Below are positions 50,078 through 59,030 of a DNA stretch of 64,000 nucleotides, in pieces. Each line of letters starts with the position of its first letter. Positions within the stretch are counted from its first letter, which is position 1. The translations under genes were made by a program, and so were the position numbers. Below the pieces are notes generated by a model. The model was given only the letters and a program-made list of their open reading frames with translations. It searched no databases and was not told where the DNA came from. The stretch is from the NCBI RefSeq assembly GCF_015694735.1, contig NZ_JADQDP010000002.1, positions 992,001 through 1,056,000 on the forward strand. The letters are read 5' to 3'. Source of the DNA: Hymenobacter properus (GTDB lineage: Bacteria; Bacteroidota; Bacteroidia; Cytophagales; Hymenobacteraceae).

Positions 50078-50180
50078 CGTTATGCCAAGCGCAGCTGAGG
50101 CCTATCGCGTGCTGCAGCAACCCCTAATATTTGGATTGCTAGCCCAAGCGAGATACCTCGGCTGCGCTTGGCTTGGCGTT
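50078..50180. repeat. Intergenic palindrome, type B-related
   Basis: The left arm starts ACGTTATGCCAAGCGCAGCT and the right arm ends GGCTGCGCTTGGCTTGGCGT. It keeps the GCGCAGC core with a changed stem. It starts 12 nt after the monooxygenase stop codon. Confidence 0.78.
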
Positions 50181-50210
50181 ATTTATCCACTTCAGCTAAA
50201 CCGGTAACCG

Positions 50211-50218
50211 TACCTTTG
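50211..50218 (+). promoter_or_regulatory. -7 promoter element of the sulP gene
   Basis: TACCTTTG is a perfect TAnnTTTG match. The predicted leader of about 126 nt contains two hairpins. Confidence 0.6.
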
Positions 50219-50248
50219 CGCGCACCTACACCCTTCTTGCCTCGCGTT

Positions 50249-50280
50249 ATTTTCAAGCTCACCCCACCCTGAGAATAGGC
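50249..50280 (+). promoter_or_regulatory. First leader hairpin of sulP
   Basis: TATTTTCA pairs with TGAGAATA (one G-U) around a C-rich loop, between the promoter and the terminator-like hairpin at 50294. Confidence 0.4.
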
Positions 50281-50293
50281 CCGAAACCCCCGT

Positions 50294-50331
50294 GCCGCCG
50301 CTTCCCCCCGGAAGCGTGCGGCTTTTCTTTT
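50294..50331 (+). terminator. Terminator-like hairpin in the sulP leader
   Basis: GCCGC-CGCTTCC pairs with GGAAGCG-T-GCGGC (one bulged T), followed by TTTTCTTTT. It ends 19 nt before the ATG. Position and form suit transcription attenuation. Confidence 0.6.
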
Positions 50332-50350
50332 GCCTTTTTCTCCGCTATTA

Positions 50351-51895
50351 ATGTCTTCGCTTTCCGCTTATTTCTCGCAATACAAAGCCAATCCTAAAAA
50401 CGAAATTCTCGCCGGCCTTACCACCGCATTGGCCCTAGTGCCCGAGGTAGTAGCCTTTGCGCTGCTGGCCCACATCAGCCCGCTGGTGGGCATTGGGTCG
50501 GCTTTTGTCATCTGCTTAATCACAAGTGTATTCGGCGGCCGGCCGGGAATGATTTCGGGGGCTGCGGGCTCGGTTGCGGTGGTCATCGTGGCGCTGGTGG
50601 AGCAGCACGGGGCCGAATACCTGTTTCTGGCCGTGGCTCTCATGGGTCTGATTCAAATTGCCATCGGGTTGCTGAAGCTGGACAAGTTCATTCGGCTGGT
50701 GCCGCAGCCGGTGGTGTATGGCTTCGTGAATGGCCTGGCCGTCATCATCTTCATGGCGCAGCTGGAGCAGTTCAAGGTGCGTGATGCGGCTGGGGCCGAG
50801 CACTGGCTCACCGGTAACGCATTGCTGCTGATGGCGGGGCTGGTGGCCCTCACGATGGCCATTGTGTACTTTCTACCGCGCCTCACGAAGGCGGTGCCGG
50901 CCTCGCTGGTGGCCATCGTCGTTACGTCGGCGCTGGTGATTTTCGGCGGGCTGCAAACCAAGGCGGTGGGCGACATTGCCTCCATCGCGGGCGGGCTGCC
51001 CAGCCTGCACCTGCCTCAGGTGCCCTTCACCTGGGCCACGTTTGCGCTGGTGCTGCCCTACGCCTTCATCATGGCGCTGGTGGGCCTCACCGAAAGCCTG
51101 CTCACCCTCACAGTGGTGGACGAGATGACCGACAACCGAGGCCGCGGCAACCAGGATTGCGTGGCTCAGGGCCTGGCCAACGTGGCCTCGGGCCTGACTG
51201 GCGGCATGGGCGGCTGCGCCATGATTGGCCAGACCATGGTCAACCTCGAATCGAGAGGGCGCGGGCGGCTGTCGGGCGTGGTGGCGGCGGTGGCGCTGGC
51301 TTTGTTCGTGGTGGTGGGCGCACCCGTCATTGAGCGGCTGCCGCTGGCGGCGCTGGTGGGCGTGATGTTCATGGTTGTCATCGGCACGTTTGAGTGGGCT
51401 AGCCTGCGCATCCTGCGTCGCATGCCCCGCACCGATGTGCTGGTGATGCTGCTCGTGACGCTGGTCACGGCCGTGTCGCAGAATCTGGCGTTGGCCGTGC
51501 TGCTGGGCGTCATCGTATCGGCGCTGGCCTTTGCCTGGGAAAACGCCAAGCGTATCCGCGCCCGCCACCACCTCGACGCGGCCGGCGTGAAGCACTACGA
51601 AATCTACGGCCCGCTCTTCTTCGGCTCAGTGCAAGCCTTCGGCGAGAAGTTCGACGTGGCCCGGGACCCGGCCGAAGTCATCATCGACTTCCGCGACAGC
51701 CGCGTGGCCGATATGTCGGCCATCGACGCCCTCCACAAGCTGACCGAGCGCTACCACCGCGCCGGCAAAACCCTGCACCTGCGCCATCTCAGCCCCGATT
51801 GCCGCCAGCTCCTGAGTAACGCGGGGGCACTGATTGAGGTGAACGTGGAGGAAGACCCGCAGTACGCCGTGGTGGGGGAGGAACGGGCGTATTGA
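50351..51895 (+). CDS. SulP-family anion transporter with STAS domain
   Basis: 514 residues from the ATG at 50351. The membrane part (about 1-390) shows the SulP start NEILAGLTTALALVPEVVAF and many hydrophobic helices (FGGRPGMISGAAGSVAVVIV, LAVIIFMAQLEQF). The cytoplasmic STAS domain is at about 410-505 (HYEIYGPLFFGSVQAFGEKF, EVIIDFRDSRVADMSAIDAL). SulP proteins carry sulfate, bicarbonate or other anions; the substrate cannot be told. The structured leader suggests regulated expression. It is convergent with gltD, with 11 nt between the stops. Confidence 0.9.
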   Translation: MSSLSAYFSQYKANPKNEILAGLTTALALVPEVVAFALLAHISPLVGIGSAFVICLITSVFGGRPGMISGAAGSVAVVIVALVEQHGAEYLFLAVALMGLIQIAIGLLKLDKFIRLVPQPVVYGFVNGLAVIIFMAQLEQFKVRDAAGAEHWLTGNALLLMAGLVALTMAIVYFLPRLTKAVPASLVAIVVTSALVIFGGLQTKAVGDIASIAGGLPSLHLPQVPFTWATFALVLPYAFIMALVGLTESLLTLTVVDEMTDNRGRGNQDCVAQGLANVASGLTGGMGGCAMIGQTMVNLESRGRGRLSGVVAAVALALFVVVGAPVIERLPLAALVGVMFMVVIGTFEWASLRILRRMPRTDVLVMLLVTLVTAVSQNLALAVLLGVIVSALAFAWENAKRIRARHHLDAAGVKHYEIYGPLFFGSVQAFGEKFDVARDPAEVIIDFRDSRVADMSAIDALHKLTERYHRAGKTLHLRHLSPDCRQLLSNAGALIEVNVEEDPQYAVVGEERAY

Positions 51896-51906
51896 GGCCG
51901 GTCAAT

Positions 51907-53376
51907 TCACGCAAACATCCCCACCGCATTCTTGCTCGGTAGCGCGGTCTTGCCAGTCAGCAGCAAATCCACTTGCCGCGCCGCCTCGCGGCCTTCCGAG
52001 ATGGCCCAGACAACCAGCGACTGGCCGCGGCGCATGTCGCCGGCCACGAATATGTTGGGTTGGTTCGTGACGAAGGTTTTATCGTTGGCCAGCACGTTGC
52101 CGCGCGGGTCGAGGTCGATTTCCAACTCGTTCAGAAGCCCGTCCATGCGGGGACCGGTGAAGCCCAGGGCCAGCAGCACGCGCTGGCAGGGAATTTCACG
52201 GTCGGAATCGGGCACTTCCTCGAAGCGGATGCGGCGGCCCAGCACGTCGGTTTCCCAGGTCACGTCGCTCACGCGCAGGGCGCGGAGGCGGCCGGCCTCA
52301 TCGGCCAGGAATTCCTTGGTGTTGATGCCCCAGTAGCGCTGGCAGCCTTCTTCGTGCGAGGTGCTGCTGCGGAAAATGTGCGGTTCCTGCGGCCAGGGTG
52401 TGTGGGCGGGGCGTTCGGTGCCGGGCTGGTGCATGAGGGCAAACTGCGTGATGGACCGCGCCCGCTGGCGGTTGGCCGTACCCACGCAGTCGGAGCCCGT
52501 GTCGCCGCTGCCGATGACTACCACGTCCTCGCCCTCCACCCAGATGGGCGCATCGGTCAGCGCCAGTTCGCTCACCCGGCGGTTGTGCTGGGTGAGGTAG
52601 TCCATGGCGAAGTGGATGCCCGGCAGCTCACGGCCGGGAATGTTGAGGTCGCGCGGCACGCTGGCGCCGCCGGCCAGTACCACGGCGTCGAAATCGCGCC
52701 GGAGCTGGGCCAGCGACACGTCGCGGCCGATTTCGGTGTTGCAACGGAAGCTGACGCCGTCCTCCTTTAGCAAGTCGATGCGGCGGTCAATGACCCATTT
52801 ATCGAGCTTGAAATCGGGGATGCCGTAGCGGAGCAGGCCGCCGGGCCGGTCGTCGCGCTCAAATACCGTAACGGTGTGGCCAGCTCGCGCCAACTGCGCC
52901 GCCGCCGCTAGCCCCGCCGGCCCGGAGCCCACCACGGCCACCGACTTGCCCGATTTTAGGACCGGGGCGGTGGGCTGCACATACCCCTTGGCGAAAGCAA
53001 TTTCGATGATGTGCTTCTCGATTTCCTCAATGGCGACCGGGCTGCTGTGGATGCTGAGCACGCAGGCCGCCTCGCAGGGCGCGGGGCAGATGCGGCCGGT
53101 GAATTCCGGGAAGTTATTGGTGGCGCTGAGAATCTGGTAGGCGTCTTCCCACTTCTCCTCGCGCACGGCGTCGTTGAATTCGGGGATGATGTTGCCCAGT
53201 GGGCAGCCCGAATGGCAGAACGGGATGCCACAGTCCATGCAGCGGCTGGCCTGCTGGGTAAGCTGGGACTCGCTATAGGTGCCCACGAATTCGTGGTTGT
53301 GGGCCACGCGCTCCCGCGGCGCGGCTTTGGGCGGCAGCTGGCGGGCGAATTCTTTGAAACCGGTAGGATTGGCCAT
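51907..53376 (-). CDS. gltD: Glutamate synthase, small (beta) subunit
   Basis: Electron-transfer subunit of NADPH-dependent GOGAT. 489 residues from the ATG at 53376 (ANPTGFKEFARQLPPKAAPR); an upstream start at 53418 lies in a palindrome. The N-terminal [4Fe-4S] cysteine clusters are CMDCGIPFCHSGCPLGNIIP and CPAPCEAACVL. FAD site VAVVGSGPAGLAAAAQLAR, then the NADPH site VVVIGSGDTGSDCVGTANR, and the C-terminal FAD contact IFVAGDMRRGQSLVVWA. It is downstream of gltB, with a palindrome between. Confidence 0.95.
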   Translation of the reverse strand: MANPTGFKEFARQLPPKAAPRERVAHNHEFVGTYSESQLTQQASRCMDCGIPFCHSGCPLGNIIPEFNDAVREEKWEDAYQILSATNNFPEFTGRICPAPCEAACVLSIHSSPVAIEEIEKHIIEIAFAKGYVQPTAPVLKSGKSVAVVGSGPAGLAAAAQLARAGHTVTVFERDDRPGGLLRYGIPDFKLDKWVIDRRIDLLKEDGVSFRCNTEIGRDVSLAQLRRDFDAVVLAGGASVPRDLNIPGRELPGIHFAMDYLTQHNRRVSELALTDAPIWVEGEDVVVIGSGDTGSDCVGTANRQRARSITQFALMHQPGTERPAHTPWPQEPHIFRSSTSHEEGCQRYWGINTKEFLADEAGRLRALRVSDVTWETDVLGRRIRFEEVPDSDREIPCQRVLLALGFTGPRMDGLLNELEIDLDPRGNVLANDKTFVTNQPNIFVAGDMRRGQSLVVWAISEGREAARQVDLLLTGKTALPSKNAVGMFA

Positions 53377-53398
53377 GGTCTTAATATCTTGTTCAGCT

Positions 53399-53539
53399 GG
53401 CGCGCGTCTCTGACGCATGCCGACTGGTTTCGAGCCTCAGGCTCGGGGATGGAACGATGGTAATGCAGGGCGTGCAAGCACTTGTGCGGCGGCGAGCCAA
53501 AGGCTCGAACTCAGTCGTCACGCGTCGGAGACGCGCGCC
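53399..53539. repeat. Intergenic palindrome, type E
   Basis: The left arm 53399-53446 starts GGCGCGCGTCTCTGACGC and the right arm 53493-53539 ends GCGTCGGAGACGCGCGCC. An inner pair GAGCC/GGCTC is also present. It lies between gltB and gltD within their probable operon. Confidence 0.8.
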
Positions 53540-53546
53540 TGCCGTG

Positions 53547-56500
53547 TTATCCCACCTCCGCATACCTAGCCTTTTGCAGCACCTTCTTGTACTCGCTCGG
53601 AAACACCTTCACGAACCTCCCGGCTTCCTCCTGCCAGTTGCCCAGCAAAAACGCCGCTACCTGGCTGCCTGTCAGCGCCACGTGCTGCCGGAGCAGCTCC
53701 TGAATTTGGTCCTCGTCGTCGGCGTCCAGCGGGTCGAGCTCTACCATCTCGGGGTTGCAATTGGCGGGGAAGGTGCCGTTGGGGTCGTACACCCAGGCAA
53801 TGCCGCCGCTCATGCCGGCGGCGAAGTTGCGGCCCGTCTGGCCTAGGATAAGGGCGCGGCCGCCGGTCATGTACTCGCAGCCGTGGTCGCCTACGCCTTC
53901 GACAACCGCCGTAGCGCCGGAGTTGCGCACCGCAAACCGCTCGCCGGCCTGCCCGCGCACGAACAGCGCGCCGGAAGTGGCCCCGTACAGCGCCACGTTG
54001 CCGATGATGATGTTTTGCTCGGGCACGAAGTGGGCGGCGGGGGAGGGGAAGATAGCCAGTTGCGCCCCACTCAGGCCCTTGCCCACGTAGTCGTTGGCCT
54101 CGCCTTCGAGCGAGAACGACAGCCCCGCTACGCTAAACGCGCCAAAGCTCTGGCCCGCCGAGCCACGGAAGCGGTAGTTGATGGTGCCCGCAGGCAGGCC
54201 GGCAGCGTGGTAGCGCTTGGCAATCTCATTGGAAAGCAGCGTGCCGATGGTGCGGTCGATGTTCTGCACCTCGAACTCGGCAAAAACCGGCTTCTGCTCG
54301 TTCAGGGCCGGCTGGGCGTGGTCGAGCAGCTGCCAGTCGAGGATGCCGCGGATGCCGTGGTCCTGTACCTCGCTGTTGTAGAGCGTGCCGCCGGAGATGT
54401 TCACGGCGGGGTGCAGCATGTCGGCCAGGTTGAGGTGGCGGGCTTTCCAGTGGGTGATGCCCTCGCGCACTTTCAGGAATTCAGGGCGGCCCACCATCTC
54501 GTTGATGGTGCGGAAACCCAGCTCGGCCATGATTTCGCGTAATTCTTCGGCCAGGAAGCGGAACAGGTTCACGATGTGCTCGGGCTGGCCGGTGAAGAGC
54601 TTGCGCAGCTCGGGGTCTTGGGTGGCCACACCCACGGGGCAAGTGTTGAGGTGGCATTTGCGCATCATCACGCAGCCGCCGGCCACCAGCGCGGCCGTGG
54701 CCACGCCCCATTCCTCGGCCCCCAAAAGGGCTGCTACGGCCAGGTCACGGCCGGTTTTCAGCTGGCCGTCGGCTTGCAGCACCACGCGGCTGCGGAGCTG
54801 GTTGCGCACCAGCGTCTGGTGGGCTTCGGCCAGGCCCAGCTCCCAAGGCAGGCCAGCGTGCTTGATGGAACTGATGGGCGAGGCGCCCGTGCCGCCGTCG
54901 TAGCCGGCAATGAGGATGACGTCGGCGTGGGCTTTGGCGACGCCGGCGGCGATGGTGCCCACGCCCGCCTTGCTCACCAGTTTCACGTTGATGCGGGCGG
55001 CGCGGTTGGCGTTTTTCAGGTCGAAGATGAGCTGGGCCAGGTCCTCGATGGAATAGATGTCGTGGTGGGGCGGGGGCGAAATCAGGCCCACGCCGGGCGT
55101 GGCGTGGCGCACCTTGGCAATCCACTCGTCTACCTTGTGGCCGGGGAGCTGGCCGCCCTCGCCGGGCTTGGCGCCCTGAGCCATCTTGATTTGCAGCTCG
55201 TCGGCGTTGGTGAGGTAGTGGGCCGTGACGCCGAAGCGTGCCGATGCCACCTGCTTGATGGCCGAGCGCATGGAGTCACCGTTGGGCAGCACTTCGTAGC
55301 GTAGCGGGTCCTCGCCACCCTCGCCGGTGTTGCTCTTGCCGCCGATGCGGTTCATGGCAATGGCCAGGGTGCTGTGCACCTCGTGTGAAATCGAGCCAAA
55401 CGACATGGCCCCGGTCGCAAACCGCCGCATGATGCCCTCGGCCGGCTCCACTTCCTCCAGCGAAATAGGGTCACGGTGGCGGGCGAAATCCAGCAGGCCG
55501 CGCAGGGTGAACATGCGCTCCGGCTGCTCGTTCACTAGCTTGGCGTAGCGCTGGTAGGTGGCGTAGTTGTTCGTCCGCGTCGCCAGCTGCAGCAGGTGCA
55601 CGGTTTCGGGGTTGAACATGTGCGCCTCGCCGCGCCGCCGCCAGTGGTAGAGGCCGCCGTCGGGCAGCAAGGTCTGCTCCTCGGGCGTGGTGGTTTTGAA
55701 ACCTTGAAAGTGCTTGTAGAGCGTTTCGCGGGCAATTTCATCGAGCCCCAGCCCGCCGATTCGCGTTACCGCGCCGCAGAAATAGGCGTCCACCACGGCC
55801 TGGTTCAGCCCCAGAATCTCGAACACCTGCGCGCCGTGGTAGCTCTGCAGGGTCGAAATGCCCATTTTCGAGAAAATCTTCAGCAGGCCGTCGCACACGG
55901 CTTTTATATAATTGTAAGTCAGTTGCGCCTGGTCGAGCGAGGTGTTCAGGTGGCCCGCCTCGCGCATAGTGCGCACCGTGGACAGCGCCAGGTAGGGGTT
56001 GATAGCCGTGGCCCCGAACGACAGCAGGCAGGCGAAGTGGTGCACTTCCCACACGTCGCCGGCCTCCACCACGAGGCCCACCGAGCCCCGGCAGCCGAGC
56101 TTGATGAGGTGGTGATGCACCGCTGAAACCGCCAGCAGCGAGGGAATGGGCGCGTGCAGCGAGTCCACCGCGCGGTCCGATAGAATCAGCACCTCAAACC
56201 CGTCGTGCACCGCGTCTTCGGCGTAGCGGCACAGGCGGGCGAGGCCGCGTTCCAGCGCGCCGGGCAGCCCGTCGGCCTTAAAATAGGTTTGCAAAGTCTT
56301 GGCATTGAACATGCCGGTGTCGATGCTGCGCAGCTTCTCCAACTCCAGGTTGCTGAGGATGGGCTGGCGCAGGGCCACGCAGTGGCAGTGGTGTTTGTCC
56401 TCGTCGAGGATGTTGCCGTTGTTACCCAGGAAAGTCGCCAGACTCATCACCAGCCGCTCCCGGATGGGGTCGATGGGCGGGTTGGTCACCTGTGCGAAAA

Positions 56501-58067
56501 ATTGCTTGAAGTAGCTGCTCAAGTGCTGCGGCTGGTCGCTCAGCACAGCCAGCGGCACGTCTACGCCCATCGAGCCGATGGGCTCCTTGCCGTCCAGCGC
56601 CATGGGCGTAATGAGCACGTCTATGTCCTCGCGGGTGTAGCCGAACACCTGATGGTACTTGAACACGGCGTCGGCGGCCAGCTCCGTGAACATCTGGCGC
56701 GGCTCGGGCAGCTCTTCGAGGCGAATCTGGTATTCGTTTAGCCACGCGCCGTAGGGCTGGCGGCCAGCGGCCTGGGCTTTCAGCTCCTCGTCGGTGATGA
56801 TGCGGCCGGCCACGGTGTCGACCAGCAGCATCTTGCCGGGCTGCAGGCGGCCTTTCTGCACCACCGTGGCCGGGTCGATGTGGAGCACGCCGGCCTCGGA
56901 GGCCACCAGCACGCGGCCGTCGGTGGTTTCGAGGTAGCGCAGCGGGCGCAGGCCGTTGCGGTCGAGCATGGCCCCAATCTGCTGGCCGTCGGTGAAAATG
57001 AGAGCCGCAGGGCCGTCCCAGGGCTCCATAAACGTGGCGTGGAACTCGTAGAAAGCCTTTTTGAGCGGGTCCATCTGGGTGTTGCCGTCCCAGGCTTCTG
57101 GCACCAGCATCATCATCACGTGCGGCAGCGGGCGGCCCGAGTGCAGCAGGATTTCCACCACATTGTCGAGACAAGCGGAATCCGATTGTCCGGCGTCGAC
57201 CACCGGCAGCAGCATGTCCATCTCTTCGGCCGAGAAGTAGGGCGACACGTAGCTGCGCAGCCCCGCATAAAACCAGTTCAGGTTGCCGCGCAGCGTATTT
57301 ATCTCCCCATTGTGTGCCAAAAACCGGAACGGCTGGGCCAGCTTCCAGCTCGGGAAGGTATTGGTCGAAAACCGCGAGTGCACCAGCCCAAACGCCGAAA
57401 CCACCCGCTCGTCGCTGAGGTCGGGGAAGTAGCCGCGCACCTGGTAAGTAGTCAGCTGGCCCTTGTACACAATGGTTTTGCACGAGAGCGAGGCGAAGTA
57501 AAACACGTCCATCGCGGCCGTCACCGTCTCGCGCACCGTCTTAAAAATTAGGCGGCGCAGCACGTAGAGCTTGCGCTCGAAGTCCTCCGGATTGGTAATG
57601 CCCGCCGGCCGGCCGAAAAAGACCTGTTCCATCACCGGCTCGGCCGCCAACGCCGTGGGACCGATGCCGGTCGGATTCACCGGCACCGGCCGGTAGCCCA
57701 GCAGCGGAAACCCCAGCCGTGCGGCGGCCCCGTTGATGACCTCGCGGCAGGCTTCGCGCAGCTTTTCATCCTTCGGCAAAAAGCCCATGCCCACGCCGTA
57801 GCTGCCCGGCTCGGGCAGGCGAATATCCAGCGCCACGCATTCCTGCAGCAGAAACCAATGCGGAATCTGGATGAGCAGGCCGGCCCCGTCGCCAGAGTCG
57901 GCGTCGCAGCCGCAGGCGCCGCGGTGTTCCATGTTTTCGAGCATGGTCAGCGCATCGCCGATAGTCTGGTGCGTTTTGCGGCCGTTGAGGGAAGTGATGA
58001 AGCCGGTTCCGCAGGCGTCGTGCTCAAATTCGGGGCGGTAGAGGCCCTGGGCGGCGTTGGGGTTCAT
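53547..58067 (-). CDS. gltB: Glutamate synthase, large (alpha) subunit
   Basis: Makes two glutamates from glutamine and 2-oxoglutarate. 1506 residues from the ATG at 58067. An amidotransferase class II domain begins after a short propeptide; the catalytic cysteine is C19 in EFEHDACGTGFITSLNGR. A central domain follows, then the FMN/Fe-S synthase domain (about 830-1200) with RHATPGVGLISPPPHHDIYS, AGYDGGTGASPISSIKHAGL and the cluster cysteines in CVMMRKCHLNTCPVGVATQD. The last is the GXGXG beta-helix (about 1250-1480). A likely -7 box lies upstream at 58117-58124. Longer in-frame starts to 58187 are rejected. Confidence 0.97.
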   Translation of the reverse strand: MNPNAAQGLYRPEFEHDACGTGFITSLNGRKTHQTIGDALTMLENMEHRGACGCDADSGDGAGLLIQIPHWFLLQECVALDIRLPEPGSYGVGMGFLPKDEKLREACREVINGAAARLGFPLLGYRPVPVNPTGIGPTALAAEPVMEQVFFGRPAGITNPEDFERKLYVLRRLIFKTVRETVTAAMDVFYFASLSCKTIVYKGQLTTYQVRGYFPDLSDERVVSAFGLVHSRFSTNTFPSWKLAQPFRFLAHNGEINTLRGNLNWFYAGLRSYVSPYFSAEEMDMLLPVVDAGQSDSACLDNVVEILLHSGRPLPHVMMMLVPEAWDGNTQMDPLKKAFYEFHATFMEPWDGPAALIFTDGQQIGAMLDRNGLRPLRYLETTDGRVLVASEAGVLHIDPATVVQKGRLQPGKMLLVDTVAGRIITDEELKAQAAGRQPYGAWLNEYQIRLEELPEPRQMFTELAADAVFKYHQVFGYTREDIDVLITPMALDGKEPIGSMGVDVPLAVLSDQPQHLSSYFKQFFAQVTNPPIDPIRERLVMSLATFLGNNGNILDEDKHHCHCVALRQPILSNLELEKLRSIDTGMFNAKTLQTYFKADGLPGALERGLARLCRYAEDAVHDGFEVLILSDRAVDSLHAPIPSLLAVSAVHHHLIKLGCRGSVGLVVEAGDVWEVHHFACLLSFGATAINPYLALSTVRTMREAGHLNTSLDQAQLTYNYIKAVCDGLLKIFSKMGISTLQSYHGAQVFEILGLNQAVVDAYFCGAVTRIGGLGLDEIARETLYKHFQGFKTTTPEEQTLLPDGGLYHWRRRGEAHMFNPETVHLLQLATRTNNYATYQRYAKLVNEQPERMFTLRGLLDFARHRDPISLEEVEPAEGIMRRFATGAMSFGSISHEVHSTLAIAMNRIGGKSNTGEGGEDPLRYEVLPNGDSMRSAIKQVASARFGVTAHYLTNADELQIKMAQGAKPGEGGQLPGHKVDEWIAKVRHATPGVGLISPPPHHDIYSIEDLAQLIFDLKNANRAARINVKLVSKAGVGTIAAGVAKAHADVILIAGYDGGTGASPISSIKHAGLPWELGLAEAHQTLVRNQLRSRVVLQADGQLKTGRDLAVAALLGAEEWGVATAALVAGGCVMMRKCHLNTCPVGVATQDPELRKLFTGQPEHIVNLFRFLAEELREIMAELGFRTINEMVGRPEFLKVREGITHWKARHLNLADMLHPAVNISGGTLYNSEVQDHGIRGILDWQLLDHAQPALNEQKPVFAEFEVQNIDRTIGTLLSNEIAKRYHAAGLPAGTINYRFRGSAGQSFGAFSVAGLSFSLEGEANDYVGKGLSGAQLAIFPSPAAHFVPEQNIIIGNVALYGATSGALFVRGQAGERFAVRNSGATAVVEGVGDHGCEYMTGGRALILGQTGRNFAAGMSGGIAWVYDPNGTFPANCNPEMVELDPLDADDEDQIQELLRQHVALTGSQVAAFLLGNWQEEAGRFVKVFPSEYKKVLQKARYAEVG

Positions 58068-58116
58068 GCGAAACAAGTTCAAGGTGAACGGATTATCCGC
58101 GCCAATTGCTGGTGCG

Positions 58117-58124
58117 GAAAAGTA
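58117..58124 (-). promoter_or_regulatory. Probable -7 element of gltB
   Basis: The minus strand reads TACTTTTC, one mismatch from TAnnTTTG, 50 nt upstream of the gltB ATG. Confidence 0.35.
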
Positions 58125-58220
58125 AGTTACACCGGAAGCCGCAGGAATTTTAGCTTCATGCAAGAAATTCAGATTACATTTTCGCAAAATTATTTTTTGA
58201 CCTCAGATATAAGGGCCTCA

Positions 58221-58254
58221 AACGTTTGTGGCTATTTATTCTGAACAAATAGCC
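58221..58254 (+). promoter_or_regulatory. Promoter and inverted repeat of the nickel transporter gene
   Basis: AACGTTTG (58221-58228) is one mismatch from TAnnTTTG. GGCTATTT (58230-58237) and AAATAGCC (58247-58254) form a perfect 8-bp inverted repeat with a 9-nt loop, ending 5 nt before the ATG at 58260. It could be an operator or a translation-blocking hairpin. Confidence 0.45.
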
Positions 58255-58259
58255 TCTTA

Positions 58260-58868
58260 ATGCAAGGCCTGGTGCCCATTTTATTCGCTTCGGTAGCCGG
58301 AATGGGGCATGCATTCGAACCCGACCATCTGTTGGCCGTAAGCAACCTTATTTCCCGTCGCGATACCCTGGCCGAGGCCATGCGCGACGGCATCTATTGG
58401 GGCCTGGGCCACACCACCACGCTGGTGGTCGTGGGCAGCATCATCCTGCTGGGCCGCGTCACGTTCCTCACCTCCGGTTACTTCGAAGCTGCCGTGGGGC
58501 TCATGCTCGTCGTCATGGGCATCAGCCGCCTGCTCGACCAGCGCCGCCCGCCCGCCAGGGTGCGCCCCGGCGTGGCCCCTTCGCGCGCCGCCTACGCCGT
58601 GGGCCTGCTCCACGGCCTGGCCGGTAGCGGCGCGTTGGTGCTGCTGGTGATGAGCGAAATCCGCGACCCGTGGCTTAGCGTGCTCTACTTCGCGGTGTTT
58701 GGTATCGGCTCCATTCTGGGCATGTTCATCGTAGCTGGGCTGTGCAGTGTGCCCTTCACGAAGCGCATGCGCATTAGCCGGGTGCTGAAGGTCAGCACCG
58801 TTACCTTGTCCTCGCTGCTGTGCATTGGCTATGGCGGCTGGATGATTTACGGGAACGTGCGATGGTAG
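58260..58868 (+). CDS. UreH-like nickel/cobalt permease
   Basis: 202 residues, about six membrane helices. The first carries the metal signature H17-x4-D22-H23 in GMGHAFEPDHLLAVSNLI. A second His is in GLGHTTTLVVVGSIILLG, and GLLHGLAGSGALVLLVMSEI follows. This pattern is that of the NiCoT/UreH group, which imports nickel for urease. The location at the head of the urease locus fits. It stands 162 nt before ureAB with a palindrome between, so co-transcription is uncertain. Confidence 0.87.
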   Translation: MQGLVPILFASVAGMGHAFEPDHLLAVSNLISRRDTLAEAMRDGIYWGLGHTTTLVVVGSIILLGRVTFLTSGYFEAAVGLMLVVMGISRLLDQRRPPARVRPGVAPSRAAYAVGLLHGLAGSGALVLLVMSEIRDPWLSVLYFAVFGIGSILGMFIVAGLCSVPFTKRMRISRVLKVSTVTLSSLLCIGYGGWMIYGNVRW

Positions 58869-58883
58869 AACGTCAGCTCAAAA

Positions 58884-58990
58884 CGTCATGCAGAGCGCAG
58901 CGAAGCATCTCGCGTGCAGCACTAAATAATGACATCGCGACGATTGAATTACTCCCCCACGCGAGATGCTTCGCTGCGCTCTGCATGACG
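58884..58990. repeat. Intergenic palindrome, type B (long copy 2)
   Basis: CGTCATGCAGAGCGCAGCGA at the left and its complement at the right, with perfect arms of about 33 nt and a 41-nt loop. It lies between the nickel permease and ureAB genes. Confidence 0.95.
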
Positions 58991-59030
58991 CTCTCCCGCT
59001 GACGCTCTTTAGCCTTACCACTCTTCGCCC

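Noticed and set aside
51896..51906. Operon linking sulP and gltD
   Set aside because: The genes are convergent, with only 11 nt between their stop codons, so they cannot share a transcript.
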